The position numbers and the translations under genes are program-made. 64,000 nt of DNA from Paenibacillus lignilyticus (GTDB taxonomy: Bacteria > Bacillota > Bacilli > Paenibacillales > Paenibacillaceae). Below, in pieces: positions 28,208 through 38,638 of this stretch. The stretch covers positions 310,001-374,000 of the forward strand of contig NZ_JAGKSP010000002.1 in NCBI RefSeq assembly GCF_017942085.1, given 5' to 3'. Positions within the stretch are counted from its first letter, which is position 1, and each line of letters opens with the position of its first letter. The notes below the pieces were generated by a model. That model did not search any database. It was given only the letters and a program-made list of their open reading frames with translations, and was not told where the DNA came from.

Positions 28208-28247
28208 TCCAAGCACCTCAATGCTATATATCATAAAATATGTGCAA

Positions 28248-29009
28248 TCATTTCCCTCTCGCCACAAGCCATATAAACCTCGTGTTCGTATGAAAATACC
28301 TCTTAAACAACCGTTTGGGATCCTGGATCAGCCGATACAGCCATTCCAAATTATTGTTCTGCATCCATTCCGGAGCTCTTGCGATATTAGCTGCATAATA
28401 ATCAAATCCGGCACCGATGCCGATCATCAAGCCGTTTACTTTACCCTGATGAGCTGCCATCCACTTCTCCTGCTTCGGTGCTCCCAGCCCAACCCAGATA
28501 AAATCAGGTTTACTGGCATTGATTATCTCTACTATGGCTTTATCCTCTTCATCCGACATCGGTCGGAAGGGAGGACTGTATATCCCGGCGATTGCAATGC
28601 CTGCATAGCTTTCATTCAGCTTGGTGTAGAGCTTCTTTAACGTTTCTTCTGTAGAACCATAAAAGAAGTGGCGGTATCCTCTCTCCACCGAAACTTTAAA
28701 AACTTCTTCCATCAGACTGGGACCGGTCGTCCTGGCCATGTTCTCATAGCCTCGTTTTCTGCCAATGGTCGACAGCGGGCCGCCATCAGGTATGGCCAAA
28801 ATACCGCCATTTTGAACTGCTCGATACTCCGGCTCTTCATAGCTGATCACCGTAGTATGAACATTGGAAACACATATGTAGTCACCGGCTAAGTTCTCGA
28901 TGTTTTCCTTCAAATAATGCAGCAGCCACTCCATATTAATTGCGGCTATATTCACCCCTAGAATGTTACATGTAGGGATCTTCGACTTATCAACGGTTCG
29001 GATTATCAC
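28248..29009 (-). CDS. WecG/TagA/CpsF family glycosyltransferase
   Basis: About 253 aa GT26 enzyme: ILGVNIAAINMEWLL near the N-terminus, IPDGGPLSTIGR, FFYGSTEETLKKL, and VGLGAPKQEKWMA near residue 180. Members add the second sugar to a lipid-linked primer (e.g. N-acetyl-mannosamine or uronic acid-type residues). GTG at 29009 with AGGAGG six bases upstream is clearly the start; the longer frame would translate through the terminator at 29028-29054. Confidence 0.9.
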   Translation of the reverse strand: MIIRTVDKSKIPTCNILGVNIAAINMEWLLHYLKENIENLAGDYICVSNVHTTVISYEEPEYRAVQNGGILAIPDGGPLSTIGRKRGYENMARTTGPSLMEEVFKVSVERGYRHFFYGSTEETLKKLYTKLNESYAGIAIAGIYSPPFRPMSDEEDKAIVEIINASKPDFIWVGLGAPKQEKWMAAHQGKVNGLMIGIGAGFDYYAANIARAPEWMQNNNLEWLYRLIQDPKRLFKRYFHTNTRFIWLVARGK

Positions 29010-29027
29010 GAGATACCTCCTCGCACC

Positions 29028-29054
29028 AAAAAAGGGCATCTTAGGGATGCCCTT
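29028..29054 (-). terminator. Internal terminator in EPS locus
   Basis: AAGGGCATC / GATGCCCTT stem, 5-base loop, then six T on the minus strand, between gmd and the WecG-type gene. Confidence 0.85.
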
Positions 29055-29088
29055 CATTACTCATATATTTGTATGGCTATGTAGAAAT

Positions 29089-31046
<1,958 letters not shown>

Positions 31047-31065
31047 ATTTGCACCTCGAATCATG

Positions 31066-31764
31066 TTAAAAAGCGTCTTTCCTTCCAACGATTACTTTAA
31101 CGGTCTTACACATAATCTTGATATCAAAGAAGATGCTTCTTTGCTCGATGTAGGCCAAATCTAACTCCACCATCTCGCCGAAGCTTAATCCGTTTCTTCC
31201 GCTGATTTGCCATAAACCGGTGCAGCCGGGCATGGCTTTAAGCCGTAATTTGTCATAAGTCGTATATTCCGCTACTTCTCTGGGTAACGGTGGCCTGGGG
31301 CCAACAATGGACATATCGCCCTTAATGACATTCCATAGCTGCGGCAGCTCATCGATGCTGGTTTTTCGGATGAACTTTCCAACTCTGGTAACCCGCGGGT
31401 CTTCTTTCATCTTGAACATGGCGCCGTTTATTTCGTTCTGACTTAACAGCCCATCAAGCAATACTTCTGCATTGGATACCATCGACCGGAACTTATACAT
31501 GCGAAACGGTTTTTCATTCTTGCCGACCCGGACCTGGTGAAAAAAAATAGGACCGCGCGGGTCCTCCACTTTTATCATAATGGCCACGATCATGAACAAA
31601 GGAATTAAACAAATCAGTCCGATAGCTGCACATACAATATCCATTGCTCGTTTCACCATCAAGTACTGAACAAGTCCTCTTGCTCTCTCCATCGATTGGA
31701 TTGAAGGCGAAAGTTTGGTCTTGAGCACGACATCCCCATCATTGCGTTGTGTGGATAAACTCAT
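31066..31764 (-). CDS. Undecaprenyl-phosphate sugar phosphotransferase (initiating enzyme)
   Basis: 232 aa short-form bacterial sugar transferase (PF02397): one membrane helix (residues 40-62, the re-entrant anchor) then [42 protein letters not shown] and [11 protein letters not shown]. It starts repeat-unit assembly by putting a sugar-1-phosphate on undecaprenyl phosphate. The donor (glucose, galactose or a deoxysugar) cannot be told from sequence alone. It precedes the fucose genes. Confidence 0.92.
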   Translation of the reverse strand: MSLSTQRNDGDVVLKTKLSPSIQSMERARGLVQYLMVKRAMDIVCAAIGLICLIPLFMIVAIMIKVEDPRGPIFFHQVRVGKNEKPFRMYKFRSMVSNAEVLLDGLLSQNEINGAMFKMKEDPRVTRVGKFIRKTSIDELPQLWNVIKGDMSIVGPRPPLPREVAEYTTYDKLRLKAMPGCTGLWQISGRNGLSFGEMVELDLAYIEQRSIFFDIKIMCKTVKVIVGRKDAF

Positions 31765-31779
31765 TCTTTCCCACCTGTC

Positions 31780-32670
31780 CTACAATTTATATTTCTTTAA
31801 ACGTTCATTTTCAAGGAGCTCCTCAAGCGCCGTTAACAGTGGAAGGCGTAACTCGTTATTGTGCAGCGCAAAATCCAGAATGGTTGTAATAAAACCTAAC
31901 TTCTCGCCAACGTCATAACGTTTGCCCTCGAAGTCGTAGGCATAGACGCCTTGAAACTCGTTTAACTTCTGAATCGCATCCGTCAGTTGAATTTCTCCGC
32001 CTGCACCGGCTTCTTGAAGCTCGAGGAAATCAAAGATTTCAGGTGTCAGAATGTATCTGCCCATAATGGCTAAATTGGAAGGGGCTGTACCTAATTTAGG
32101 CTTCTCTACAAAACGATTAACGGAATAGAGCTTACCAATAGCTTCCAGAGGATCAACTACTCCATACCGTTCCATCAGTTCAATGGATATGGCTTGGACC
32201 CCAATCACGGATCGCTGGACATGCTCATATTGTGTAATCAGCTGTTTGGTACATGGCACATCGGCAACGACGATATCGTCCCCTAAGAGGACGGCGAAGG
32301 GCTCGTTCCCAATAAACTTACGAGCACACCATACCGCATGACCCAAACCTTTGGGTTCTTTTTGCCGAATATAATGAATATCTACACTGGATGATTTGCG
32401 CACTTCTCCGAGCAGCTCCATCTTCCCTTTCTCCATCAAGCTGGATTCCAGCTCGAAAGCAATGTCGAAGTGGTCCTCGATTGCGCGCTTCCCTTTCCCC
32501 GTAACGATTATGATATCTTCGATCCCGGAGGCTATAGCTTCTTCCACGATGTATTGAATGGTAGGTTTGTCCACAATTGGAAGCATCTCTTTGGGCATAG
32601 CCTTCGTTGCCGGTAAGAATCGCGTCCCTAAACCTGCAGCTGGAATGATCGCTTTTCTAACCTGTTTCAT
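31780..32670 (-). CDS. galU: UTP-glucose-1-phosphate uridylyltransferase
   Basis: About 296 aa. [21 protein letters not shown] at the N-terminus, [16 protein letters not shown] and [15 protein letters not shown] identify GalU/GtaB, which makes UDP-glucose for ugd and the glycosyltransferases. Three ATGs in a row start the frame; the third (32670) is best spaced from GGGGTG. It is the first gene after the EAR-like RNA and its terminator hairpin. Confidence 0.94.
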   Translation of the reverse strand: MKQVRKAIIPAAGLGTRFLPATKAMPKEMLPIVDKPTIQYIVEEAIASGIEDIIIVTGKGKRAIEDHFDIAFELESSLMEKGKMELLGEVRKSSSVDIHYIRQKEPKGLGHAVWCARKFIGNEPFAVLLGDDIVVADVPCTKQLITQYEHVQRSVIGVQAISIELMERYGVVDPLEAIGKLYSVNRFVEKPKLGTAPSNLAIMGRYILTPEIFDFLELQEAGAGGEIQLTDAIQKLNEFQGVYAYDFEGKRYDVGEKLGFITTILDFALHNNELRLPLLTALEELLENERLKKYKL

Positions 32671-32717
32671 CATCATTCACCCCTATTATTCTAATTTCTT
32701 AAGGAATTAGCTGCTGT

Positions 32718-32760
32718 TAAAAAAACCAGCTATACCTTTATTAGCATTAAAAACATAGCT
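32718..32760 (-). terminator. Weak terminator between EAR-like RNA and galU
   Basis: AGCTAT / ATAGCT stem with a long AU-rich loop followed by GG and seven T on the minus strand. Confidence 0.5.
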
Positions 32761-32779
32761 CGTTTTTTTAGCCGTTTAT

Positions 32780-32920
32780 GGCCGCAGTATTTGAGGGCAT
32801 TAAACCCTGCCTCACATCACACCCTTGACGATGAACGTCTAAGGCTGGCAAGCCAGCCCACAGCATGATCGAGTGCCTACGTGTGATACAGGTCCAGTAG
32901 ACATCACCCAAGGAATGTTC
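32780..32920 (-). ncRNA. EAR-like antitermination RNA of EPS operon
   Basis: A 250-base gap directly after the BY-kinase gene carries a densely structured minus-strand sequence. Helices seen: CCTTG/CAAGG closing the element, GTCTAC/GTAGGC crossing it, ATCACAC/GTGTGAT, hairpin GGGCTGG-CTTG-CCAGCCT, and GACG/CGTC; several interleave, implying a pseudoknot. The EAR element of Bacillales (eps-associated RNA) occupies exactly this place, between the second and third genes of eps operons, and promotes processive read-through of distal terminators. The identification rests on position and structure; I could not align it to the RF01735 model. Confidence 0.65.
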
Positions 32921-32935
32921 ACTTGCTGCTATCTA

Positions 32936-33625
32936 TTATTTTCTGCCGTAATAGTAGTAATATTGCCCATCATGCTTAGAGCGTTCATTATTATTGAGAA
33001 CGACACCTAAGATGCGGGATTTTGCATGCTCCAAGCTGGCTTTTGCTTTTTTTAGAAGCTCTTTCTTCACTTTGCCAGCGTGAATGACAAGGATGATTCC
33101 GTCGCAATAGGATGTGACAATAAGGCTGTCAGCCACCGGAAGGACAGGCGGCGTATCGAAGAGAATGACATCGTACTGGCCCCTCAGTTCTTCAACGAGT
33201 AGTTGCATCCGTTGCGAACCCAAAATTTCGGAAGGATTTGGCGGTATAGGACCGGCCGTGAGGACGAAGAGGTTTTCTACACTCGTTTCCCGGATAACAT
33301 CCGCAAGCACATGCTGATTGAGAATCGCGCTGGTTAGTCCCGAACGATTCGTGAGTTGAAATACATGATGTAAAGTAGGTCTTCGAAGATCCGTATCAAT
33401 GAGAAGCACTTTCTTCCCATCTTGTGCGTAGGTCACGGCAAGATTCGTAACCGTAGTGGTCTTGCCCTCTCCTTCACTTGCAGAAGCAACCATTAGCACT
33501 TTCATGGGCTGATCAATCGCTGAGAATTGAATATTCGTACGCAAGGTACGATACGCTTCTGAGATTGGAGACATGGGATTAATAGCCGAAATGAGATGGC
33601 GATGTTTATTGTCTTGCTGTGACAT
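32936..33625 (-). CDS. BY-kinase CapB/EpsB-type tyrosine kinase
   Basis: About 229 aa bacterial tyrosine kinase: Walker A ASEGEGKTTT near residue 48, Walker A' VLLIDTDLRRP, Walker B VILFDTPP, and a C-terminal tyrosine cluster YYYYYG that is the autophosphorylation tail. Its activator is the membrane protein Wzz encoded upstream (20-base overlap region). The pair controls EPS chain assembly. The ATG at 33625 is favoured over GTG 33637 by AAGG five bases upstream. Confidence 0.93.
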   Translation of the reverse strand: MSQQDNKHRHLISAINPMSPISEAYRTLRTNIQFSAIDQPMKVLMVASASEGEGKTTTVTNLAVTYAQDGKKVLLIDTDLRRPTLHHVFQLTNRSGLTSAILNQHVLADVIRETSVENLFVLTAGPIPPNPSEILGSQRMQLLVEELRGQYDVILFDTPPVLPVADSLIVTSYCDGIILVIHAGKVKKELLKKAKASLEHAKSRILGVVLNNNERSKHDGQYYYYYGRK

Positions 33626-34355
33626 ATGTACCTTCACCTACTTTTTTTTCAGATACCCGCGTCTTACGGGGATTCAAATCCGATTTGTTGATTTTCGTAA
33701 TATGTGACAGTACCGGCAACTCAAGCGACTGCAGCACATCTTCTTCGCTCTTAATCGTGTCATCGAAGTAATCGAGTAAGAAAACAAAGCCGATTGCCAA
33801 CATGAGCGATACGATAAAGCTCAAGACGATATAGAAAATGGGGCTCTTATTAATCGGTGCGGCATCTGCGCTGGGAGTGGCTTCAGACAAAATCGTAACG
33901 TTATCGACCTTCATAATGGATGGGATTTCATTCTTGAAGACGGTAGCTACGGCATTTACGATGTGGGCCGCTCGTTCATAGGAAATATCCGTTGCGTTAA
34001 TATTCATAACCTGTGAATCGCTTGCTGCGCTAATTTGTAGCACGGAGCTTAGTTCACCGGGCGAAGCTTTTAAATCCGGATAATTACTTACCACTTTGTT
34101 CAAGATGGCTGACGAATTGATAATTTCTTTATAGGAGCTTATAAGCCTGATATTAGATTGAATGACGTCCCAGTCTATTGTTCTGGTTCCGCCAACTTCA
34201 AAGGATTGACTCACAATCAGTTTCGCAGTAGCTTGATATACCTGGTCGGTATAAAGGTAAGTCTTAACCCCCGTTAACCCGCATGCCACCATTACAATAG
34301 CCGAGATAAGAAGAAGTCTTTTGCGAATGATTTTCATGTAATCCTTAAGTTCCAC
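33606..34355 (-). CDS. Wzz/CapA-EpsA-type chain length regulator
   Basis: 249 aa with two membrane helices (about residues 13-32 and 172-194) flanking an extracellular loop, as in YveK/EpsA. The LKDYMKIIRKR start, the proline-containing TPSADAAPINKSP before TM2 and the cytoplasmic tail are standard. It activates the BY-kinase that follows. GTG start with GGAGGT six bases before. It is the first gene of the EPS operon, 200 bases from its promoter. Confidence 0.93.
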   Translation of the reverse strand: MELKDYMKIIRKRLLLISAIVMVACGLTGVKTYLYTDQVYQATAKLIVSQSFEVGGTRTIDWDVIQSNIRLISSYKEIINSSAILNKVVSNYPDLKASPGELSSVLQISAASDSQVMNINATDISYERAAHIVNAVATVFKNEIPSIMKVDNVTILSEATPSADAAPINKSPIFYIVLSFIVSLMLAIGFVFLLDYFDDTIKSEEDVLQSLELPVLSHITKINKSDLNPRKTRVSEKKVGEGTYVTARQ

Positions 34356-34534
34356 TTAAATACCTCCAGTTAATTGGCATTAGAATTTACCAGCGCATCG
34401 GATGCAGCTGTGTCTGGTCCGGGCGTCTTGCGCATAGCGCTGATCTCTCACCTTTTAGAGAAAAAATTGGAGTATTGTGAATGTCGGCAGGTATAACAGG
34501 CGGTTCTATGGGTAATGAATAATAACAGTTAATT

Positions 34535-34549
34535 GATACAATTTGTATC
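34535..34549. promoter_or_regulatory. Perfect GATAC-N5-GTATC operator-like palindrome
   Basis: GATACAATTTGTATC, identical to the box at 8933-8947. It lies just downstream of the inferred EPS transcription start. Confidence 0.7.
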
Positions 34550-34563
34550 TCTTTTCATGATTT

Positions 34564-34592
34564 ACTTTACGATACGGAACGTAGCATGTCAA
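34564..34592 (-). promoter_or_regulatory. EPS operon promoter with operator in its spacer
   Basis: Minus strand TTGACA (34587-34592), 17 bases, TAAAGT (34564-34569). The spacer holds GATACGGAACGTAGC at 34571-34585, the same arrangement as at the DUF1854 promoter. Confidence 0.75.
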
Positions 34593-34619
34593 TAGTTTTT
34601 TCATGGTTTCAGATACGAT

Positions 34620-34634
34620 GTGACATTTCGTAGC
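34620..34634. promoter_or_regulatory. Operator-like box near XRE gene
   Basis: GTGACATTTCGTAGC, two differences from consensus, 63 bases before the regulator's start; candidate autoregulation site. Confidence 0.4.
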
Positions 34635-34696
34635 AATGAATGCAATTGTAAGCGTTTCGTATTAATATGGAGTTATAGCCTGTTAGGAGGAGAAAT

Positions 34697-35065
34697 ATGA
34701 ATATTGGTGACCGTATTGCCAAACTGAGGGACGATCGGGGTTGGACACAAGAACAGACAGCGGGATTACTGGGAATCTCACGCGCAGCTTTATCCCATTA
34801 TGAGAAAAACCGCCGCGAACCGGATACGGAAACACTATCTAAGTTTGCCGATTTATTCAAAGTTTCTGTCGACTTCCTTGTCGGAAGAACGAACGTGCCT
34901 CATATCACGTTGGACGAGCCTGTTCGTGAATTTGTTGACCAACTTGAGCTCTCCGAAGAAGACTTGCTTAGCAGACTTGCGCTTGCCATTGACGGGAAGA
35001 AATTATCGCTGGAAGAAACAAAACGTTTCGTCGCTTTCGTTCGTGCAGAGAGAAATATGAAATAA
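34697..35065 (+). CDS. XRE-family transcriptional repressor of EPS regulon (predicted)
   Basis: 122 aa. Residues 1-64 are a lambda-repressor-like helix-turn-helix: IGDRIAKLRDDRGWTQEQTA, recognition helix SRAALSHYEKNRREPD, and LSKFADLFKVSVDFLVGRT. Residues 65-122 form a small helical C-terminal domain, probably for dimerisation or partner binding, with no peptidase or sensor motif. AGGAGG is well spaced before ATG. It is divergent from wzz, and 15-bp palindromes of the type bound by such repressors lie between them and at three other promoters in the window, so it is the obvious candidate binder. It is analogous in place and size to SinR/SlrR but not clearly orthologous. A terminator follows. 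Confidence 0.88.
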   Translation: MNIGDRIAKLRDDRGWTQEQTAGLLGISRAALSHYEKNRREPDTETLSKFADLFKVSVDFLVGRTNVPHITLDEPVREFVDQLELSEEDLLSRLALAIDGKKLSLEETKRFVAFVRAERNMK

Positions 35066-35083
35066 CGCTTCCATTACATAGTA

Positions 35084-35116
35084 AAACCATAGTCCTCATC
35101 GACTATGGTTTTTATT
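35084..35116. terminator. Terminator behind XRE gene
   Basis: AAACCATAGTC / GACTATGGTTT stem with 5-base loop followed by TTTT on the plus strand. Confidence 0.85.
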
Positions 35117-35123
35117 GTTTATC

Positions 35124-35270
35124 TTATTTATTACTTTGTAGCGGCGGTAAGTCTGAGGGCCATTTAGAAAGATCAATTCCAAGTTGTTCCATTATGGTGC
35201 GTACATCCAACTGTAGAATCTCCTTTGTTGTCTGTGCTTCATTGTTCTGATCCTCAAAGTTTCTCATCAT
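35124..35270 (-). CDS. Small hypothetical protein, 48 aa, convergent with XRE gene
   Basis: ORF starting ATG ATG with GAGGT just before. The product is acidic to neutral and helical in its first two thirds (EDQNNEAQTTKEILQLDV, then RTIMEQLGIDLSKW), ending in a proline-rich tail. Codon use is coding-like and the stop lies 8 bases from the XRE terminator. Family not recognised. Small proteins beside SinR-type repressors can act as antirepressors; this is only a possibility here. Confidence 0.5.
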   Translation of the reverse strand: MMRNFEDQNNEAQTTKEILQLDVRTIMEQLGIDLSKWPSDLPPLQSNK

Positions 35271-35541
35271 ACCTCGGCTCCGACTCCTCTATTTATAATG
35301 AATCTAACGCCTTTTGCTAGGACATAGCTGCAACTCTGTTTACTCTAATTACCTGAACCTCACCCGTATTAAATATCTCTCTACATTTCGTTCTACTTGT
35401 CTTCACTAATTATATCCAACCTCATCCAAAAAGGATGTCGAAGGTTGTGGGACTTCTCTCACAATTAAAATCTTTTTTTGTCGATTGACGGTATATTTTT
35501 ACTATTGGAGAGGGATTTTTTAACATTCGTTTACAAACAAA
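35271..35541. other. AT-rich intergenic region, no gene seen
   Basis: No ORF with a ribosome binding site on either strand. It contains the upstream region of the 48-aa ORF, with a TATAAA at 35285-35300 on the minus strand but no good -35. Confidence 0.5.
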
Positions 35542-35575
35542 AAATAGACCACTCTATACGAATAGTGGTCTAAAT
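35541..35575 (-). terminator. Terminator behind beta-helix protein gene
   Basis: TAGACCACT / AGTGGTCTA with 9-base loop, followed by TTTTTTG on the minus strand. Confidence 0.85.
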
Positions 35576-35609
35576 TTAAATATTAATTTTTCCTATTTAT
35601 TCCAGAAAT

Positions 35610-38441
35610 TTAATAAAATCCAACGCGAATGTTGCGAACGGATGCGACAATATCAGAGGTCGATAATGTTGTAGTTTGATTGCATCCAATATTGATTTCC
35701 AGATTGACGGTGAAGCCGGCCTCTCTTGAATAGCTCAAAGGCTTATACGCTGCAATCGGCATCCATTGCGAGTTCTTATTCACATTGATGATGCGGACTT
35801 GGCCTGTTGTAATAGGCGTTGGATGCGCTGTGCTGGATTCGGAAATGTTGATAAACACGCTGAGTCCCCCCGGCAGCGTTTCGAGCACTTTCGAATCATA
35901 GGCGATGAAAACCCTGCTTTTGCCTGCCGGACTGTTTGCCCCTGTAAACCCTGCCATACTGAGCGTTACTCTGTTGAAATAATACTCTCCATTGGCTGCT
36001 AAAGTCCTGTTTGCCGTTTGGGTAAGGTTAACCTGCGTACCGCCATTAACGGACGAGGCCGCGATAACAAAATTCGCGCTGCTGCCTTGATTCGCCCCCG
36101 TTCCAATAGTTGCATTGCTTCCAATAACGACAGATGTCGAAGGGAAGTTGAAATAGTCCGTATTATTTACTTTGAAAACGGACGAAATGTCGTTAACTGT
36201 CGCCGTGAATGGCGCAGTTACATGATTTGCTTTATTTGAGTAAACAAGTTCATACGGGTAGTAATTAATGTCGAATTTGTTGTAACAGCATTTGTCATCT
36301 TGTACGATGCCGTTCAGTCCCGGCGTATTGTATGGTACGGTGTCATTTTTAAAGCGACCGTCCACCATCGTACAGTCGATCTTATTAAATGAAGAGTTAA
36401 TCAACCTCACTTGCGCATAAGGACCCGTTAAACCAAATTGATTGTTGCTGTCGATTACGGTTCCTGTAATGCTCGATCCGTAAACGTTTGTAAATAATAT
36501 GCCATCATAAACATTCTGCTGAATCTCGCAACCCGATAGATTCACATTCAGCGTATTGCTTGCTTCTAGCCCTGCATATCCCGGCGCGGTTTTACCATTC
36601 ATGCAGATTTTTGTACCAACAATTCGAAAATTCCCACCGTCAAACGATACGCCTGATTTACCACATGTGCCAAAATGACAATTAGTCATTAAGCTATCCG
36701 ATAAATTGCGCCCATAAAATCCATACCCGCCTATGACGTCCGTCATAATTCGGTCAATAATATAATCCAGTCCGCGACCGGTTAGATGAAAAGCATCCCC
36801 ACCTATATTATAAATAACGAGGTCGTTAAAATGACACCGCGAAAACCAAGCGGTTCGTCCACCGTCAAAGTCGGCAAAGGCATGAATATTTACTCCGCCG
36901 CCATGAATATAAAACTTCTCGAAGAGAACGTAATCGCCCTTGAGGGAAAATAGACAACCCGTTGCACCTGTATAAGGCTGGATGACGGAACTGAATCCTT
37001 CACCGCGAACGGTAGCCCCTCTGTTTACATAGACCGTTTTTATCTTATAAGTGCCAGTCGGAAGATAAGCGAAGTTGTTCGCATCCAAACACGCTTGAAA
37101 CGCAGCGGTATCATCGGTAAAGCCGTCACCTTTGGCACCATAGTTTAGTACATTCCCGCGTAAGCCGCCATCCGATGATGAATTGGACCAAGCCGCTTTC
37201 TCCGCATCGGTAACAAACCGATGCGTGGCATCTTCTGTTATCATTGTCGCCGGATGTGTGGCGGGATGCGTATAGTTATTTGCTCCGGCCGCAACACCGT
37301 CTAATTTCGCTTTATCCGATGCGGGCATTAGCCCTTTCGTATTTGGCGTAACGGTAGGTATAGCCGCATTGATCGTGACATTGGTTGAACCGTCAAAAGT
37401 AGTCGTACCTGTTACGTCTCCGTTAATGGCGATCGACCGTGCCGTTTGCAGCTTTTCTGCTTGATCGACGACGCCATCATTATCCGTATCATAAACGGAG
37501 CGCATCATATCGCCCTTTACGCTGTTCCAAGCTGCTTTCTCCGTATCGCTGACAAACCGGTGCGTGGCATCTTCTGTTATCATTGTCGCCGGATGTGTGG
37601 CCGGATGCGTATAGTTATTTGCTCCGGCCGCAACGCCGTCTAATTTTGCTTTATCCGATGCGGGCATTAGCCCTTTCGTATTCGGCGTGACGGTAGGTAT
37701 AGCCGCATTGATCGTGACATTGGTTGAACCGTCAAAAGTAGTCGTACCTGTTACGTCTCCGTTAATGGCGATCGCCCGTGCCGTTTGCAGCTTCTCTGCT
37801 TGATCGACGACGCCGTCATTGTCCGTATCATAAACGGAGCGCATCATATCGCCTTTAACACTGTTCCAATCTGCTTTCTCCGCATCCGAAACAAAGCGAT
37901 GTCCCGCATCTTCGGTAATCATCGTAGCCGGATGCGTTGCAGGATGTGTGTAATTGTTTGCCCCCGCAGCTACTCCATCCAGCTTTGTTTTGTCTGCTGC
38001 ACTTAACAGTCCCTTGGCGTTTGATGTTGCGGTTGGGATCGTCGAAGAGATTGCCGTGTTCGCGGATCCGTCAAAAGCTGCACTTCCTGTCACATCGCCC
38101 GTTAACGAAATCGTTCTGGCAACCTGCAGTTTAGCGGCTTGGTCAACAATACCGTCCTTATTCACATCATAAACCGATTTAAGCATATCTCCGTCCTCGC
38201 TTGGCGGAGCAACATTGTTTGAAAGTCGTAAATAAGCGGCATTCTCAGGTGTTCCAGGCGTTCCTGCAGCTACATAGACATCGGAGAACTGTTCCATTGC
38301 AACCATCAACAAATCTACGTCCTTGTTCGTTGCAAGAAGCGTTTGCAGATAGGCTGGTATAATCCCATCCATAAAAACATCAAATTGCTGCAATCCTTCT
38401 TCCGGAAGTGTAGGGCCCGCATAGATTTGAGTTACTCCCAT
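35610..38441 (-). CDS. Tail-spike-like beta-helix protein with 112-aa repeats
   Basis: 943 aa. Residues 1-80 are a unique head. From about 84 to 420 come three ~112-residue units resembling phage tail-fibre repeats, each with a Ca-binding-like DxDxDGxxD loop (YDVNKDGIVDQ, YDTDNDGVVDQ), GDVTGTTTFDGSTNV and a THPATHPATMITEDA segment. From about 430 a pectate_lyase_3 start (LNYGAKGDGFTDDTAAF) leads into a right-handed beta-helix up to about residue 730, then a beta-rich tail. No signal peptide is visible. No other phage genes are nearby. AGGAGG precedes ATG. The fold binds or cuts polysaccharide in phage tail spikes, so an EPS-directed role is possible; bacteriocin-like or spore-surface use are alternatives. 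Confidence 0.8.
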   Translation of the reverse strand: MGVTQIYAGPTLPEEGLQQFDVFMDGIIPAYLQTLLATNKDVDLLMVAMEQFSDVYVAAGTPGTPENAAYLRLSNNVAPPSEDGDMLKSVYDVNKDGIVDQAAKLQVARTISLTGDVTGSAAFDGSANTAISSTIPTATSNAKGLLSAADKTKLDGVAAGANNYTHPATHPATMITEDAGHRFVSDAEKADWNSVKGDMMRSVYDTDNDGVVDQAEKLQTARAIAINGDVTGTTTFDGSTNVTINAAIPTVTPNTKGLMPASDKAKLDGVAAGANNYTHPATHPATMITEDATHRFVSDTEKAAWNSVKGDMMRSVYDTDNDGVVDQAEKLQTARSIAINGDVTGTTTFDGSTNVTINAAIPTVTPNTKGLMPASDKAKLDGVAAGANNYTHPATHPATMITEDATHRFVTDAEKAAWSNSSSDGGLRGNVLNYGAKGDGFTDDTAAFQACLDANNFAYLPTGTYKIKTVYVNRGATVRGEGFSSVIQPYTGATGCLFSLKGDYVLFEKFYIHGGGVNIHAFADFDGGRTAWFSRCHFNDLVIYNIGGDAFHLTGRGLDYIIDRIMTDVIGGYGFYGRNLSDSLMTNCHFGTCGKSGVSFDGGNFRIVGTKICMNGKTAPGYAGLEASNTLNVNLSGCEIQQNVYDGILFTNVYGSSITGTVIDSNNQFGLTGPYAQVRLINSSFNKIDCTMVDGRFKNDTVPYNTPGLNGIVQDDKCCYNKFDINYYPYELVYSNKANHVTAPFTATVNDISSVFKVNNTDYFNFPSTSVVIGSNATIGTGANQGSSANFVIAASSVNGGTQVNLTQTANRTLAANGEYYFNRVTLSMAGFTGANSPAGKSRVFIAYDSKVLETLPGGLSVFINISESSTAHPTPITTGQVRIINVNKNSQWMPIAAYKPLSYSREAGFTVNLEINIGCNQTTTLSTSDIVASVRNIRVGFY
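37182..37853 (-). repeat. Two near-identical 336-bp tandem repeats inside beta-helix gene
   Basis: Codons about 197-308 and 309-420 repeat almost base for base; a third, more diverged copy precedes them (37854-38192). The DNA identity exceeds what protein constraint needs, suggesting recent duplication. Confidence 0.85.
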
Positions 38442-38591
38442 ATTATCTACCTCCTCTATTAGTTGAGAATCAAACTATCAACGTATCATATGCGAGCATA
38501 CAAGCATCTGTACTGAGCGCTTGACGGGACTTGTGTCCAACTTGTACTACGGATATGCACTTCATCATCGCGGCGTTGCCCAAACGCTAAA

Positions 38592-38626
38592 AAAGACCGA
38601 TAACGGATTTCCCGTTATCGGTCTTT
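38592..38626 (-). terminator. Terminator behind gltB
   Basis: AAAGACCGATAACGG / CCGTTATCGGTCTTT, 15-bp perfect stem, 5-base loop, T-tract on the minus strand. Confidence 0.92.
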
Positions 38627-38638
38627 GGCTTCGAAGTA

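Larger units (their letters stand above)
34356..34696. promoter_or_regulatory. EPS operon / XRE regulator intergenic control region
   Basis: 341-base divergent region without genes. It holds the EPS promoter (34564-34592, minus), three GATAC-type boxes (34535-34549, 34571-34585, 34620-34634), and the regulator's ribosome binding site AGGAGG. The transcription start inferred near 34557 gives a 200-base EPS leader containing a TCTCTAAAAGGTGAGAGA dyad. No clear promoter for the regulator could be assigned. Confidence 0.7.

Noticed and set aside
35610..38441. Prophage
   Set aside because: Only a tail-spike-like gene; no integrase, terminase, capsid or lysis genes on either side.
38465..38500. 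GTATC half-site upstream of the beta-helix gene
   Set aside because: Only one half of the palindrome matches and no promoter spacing fits.
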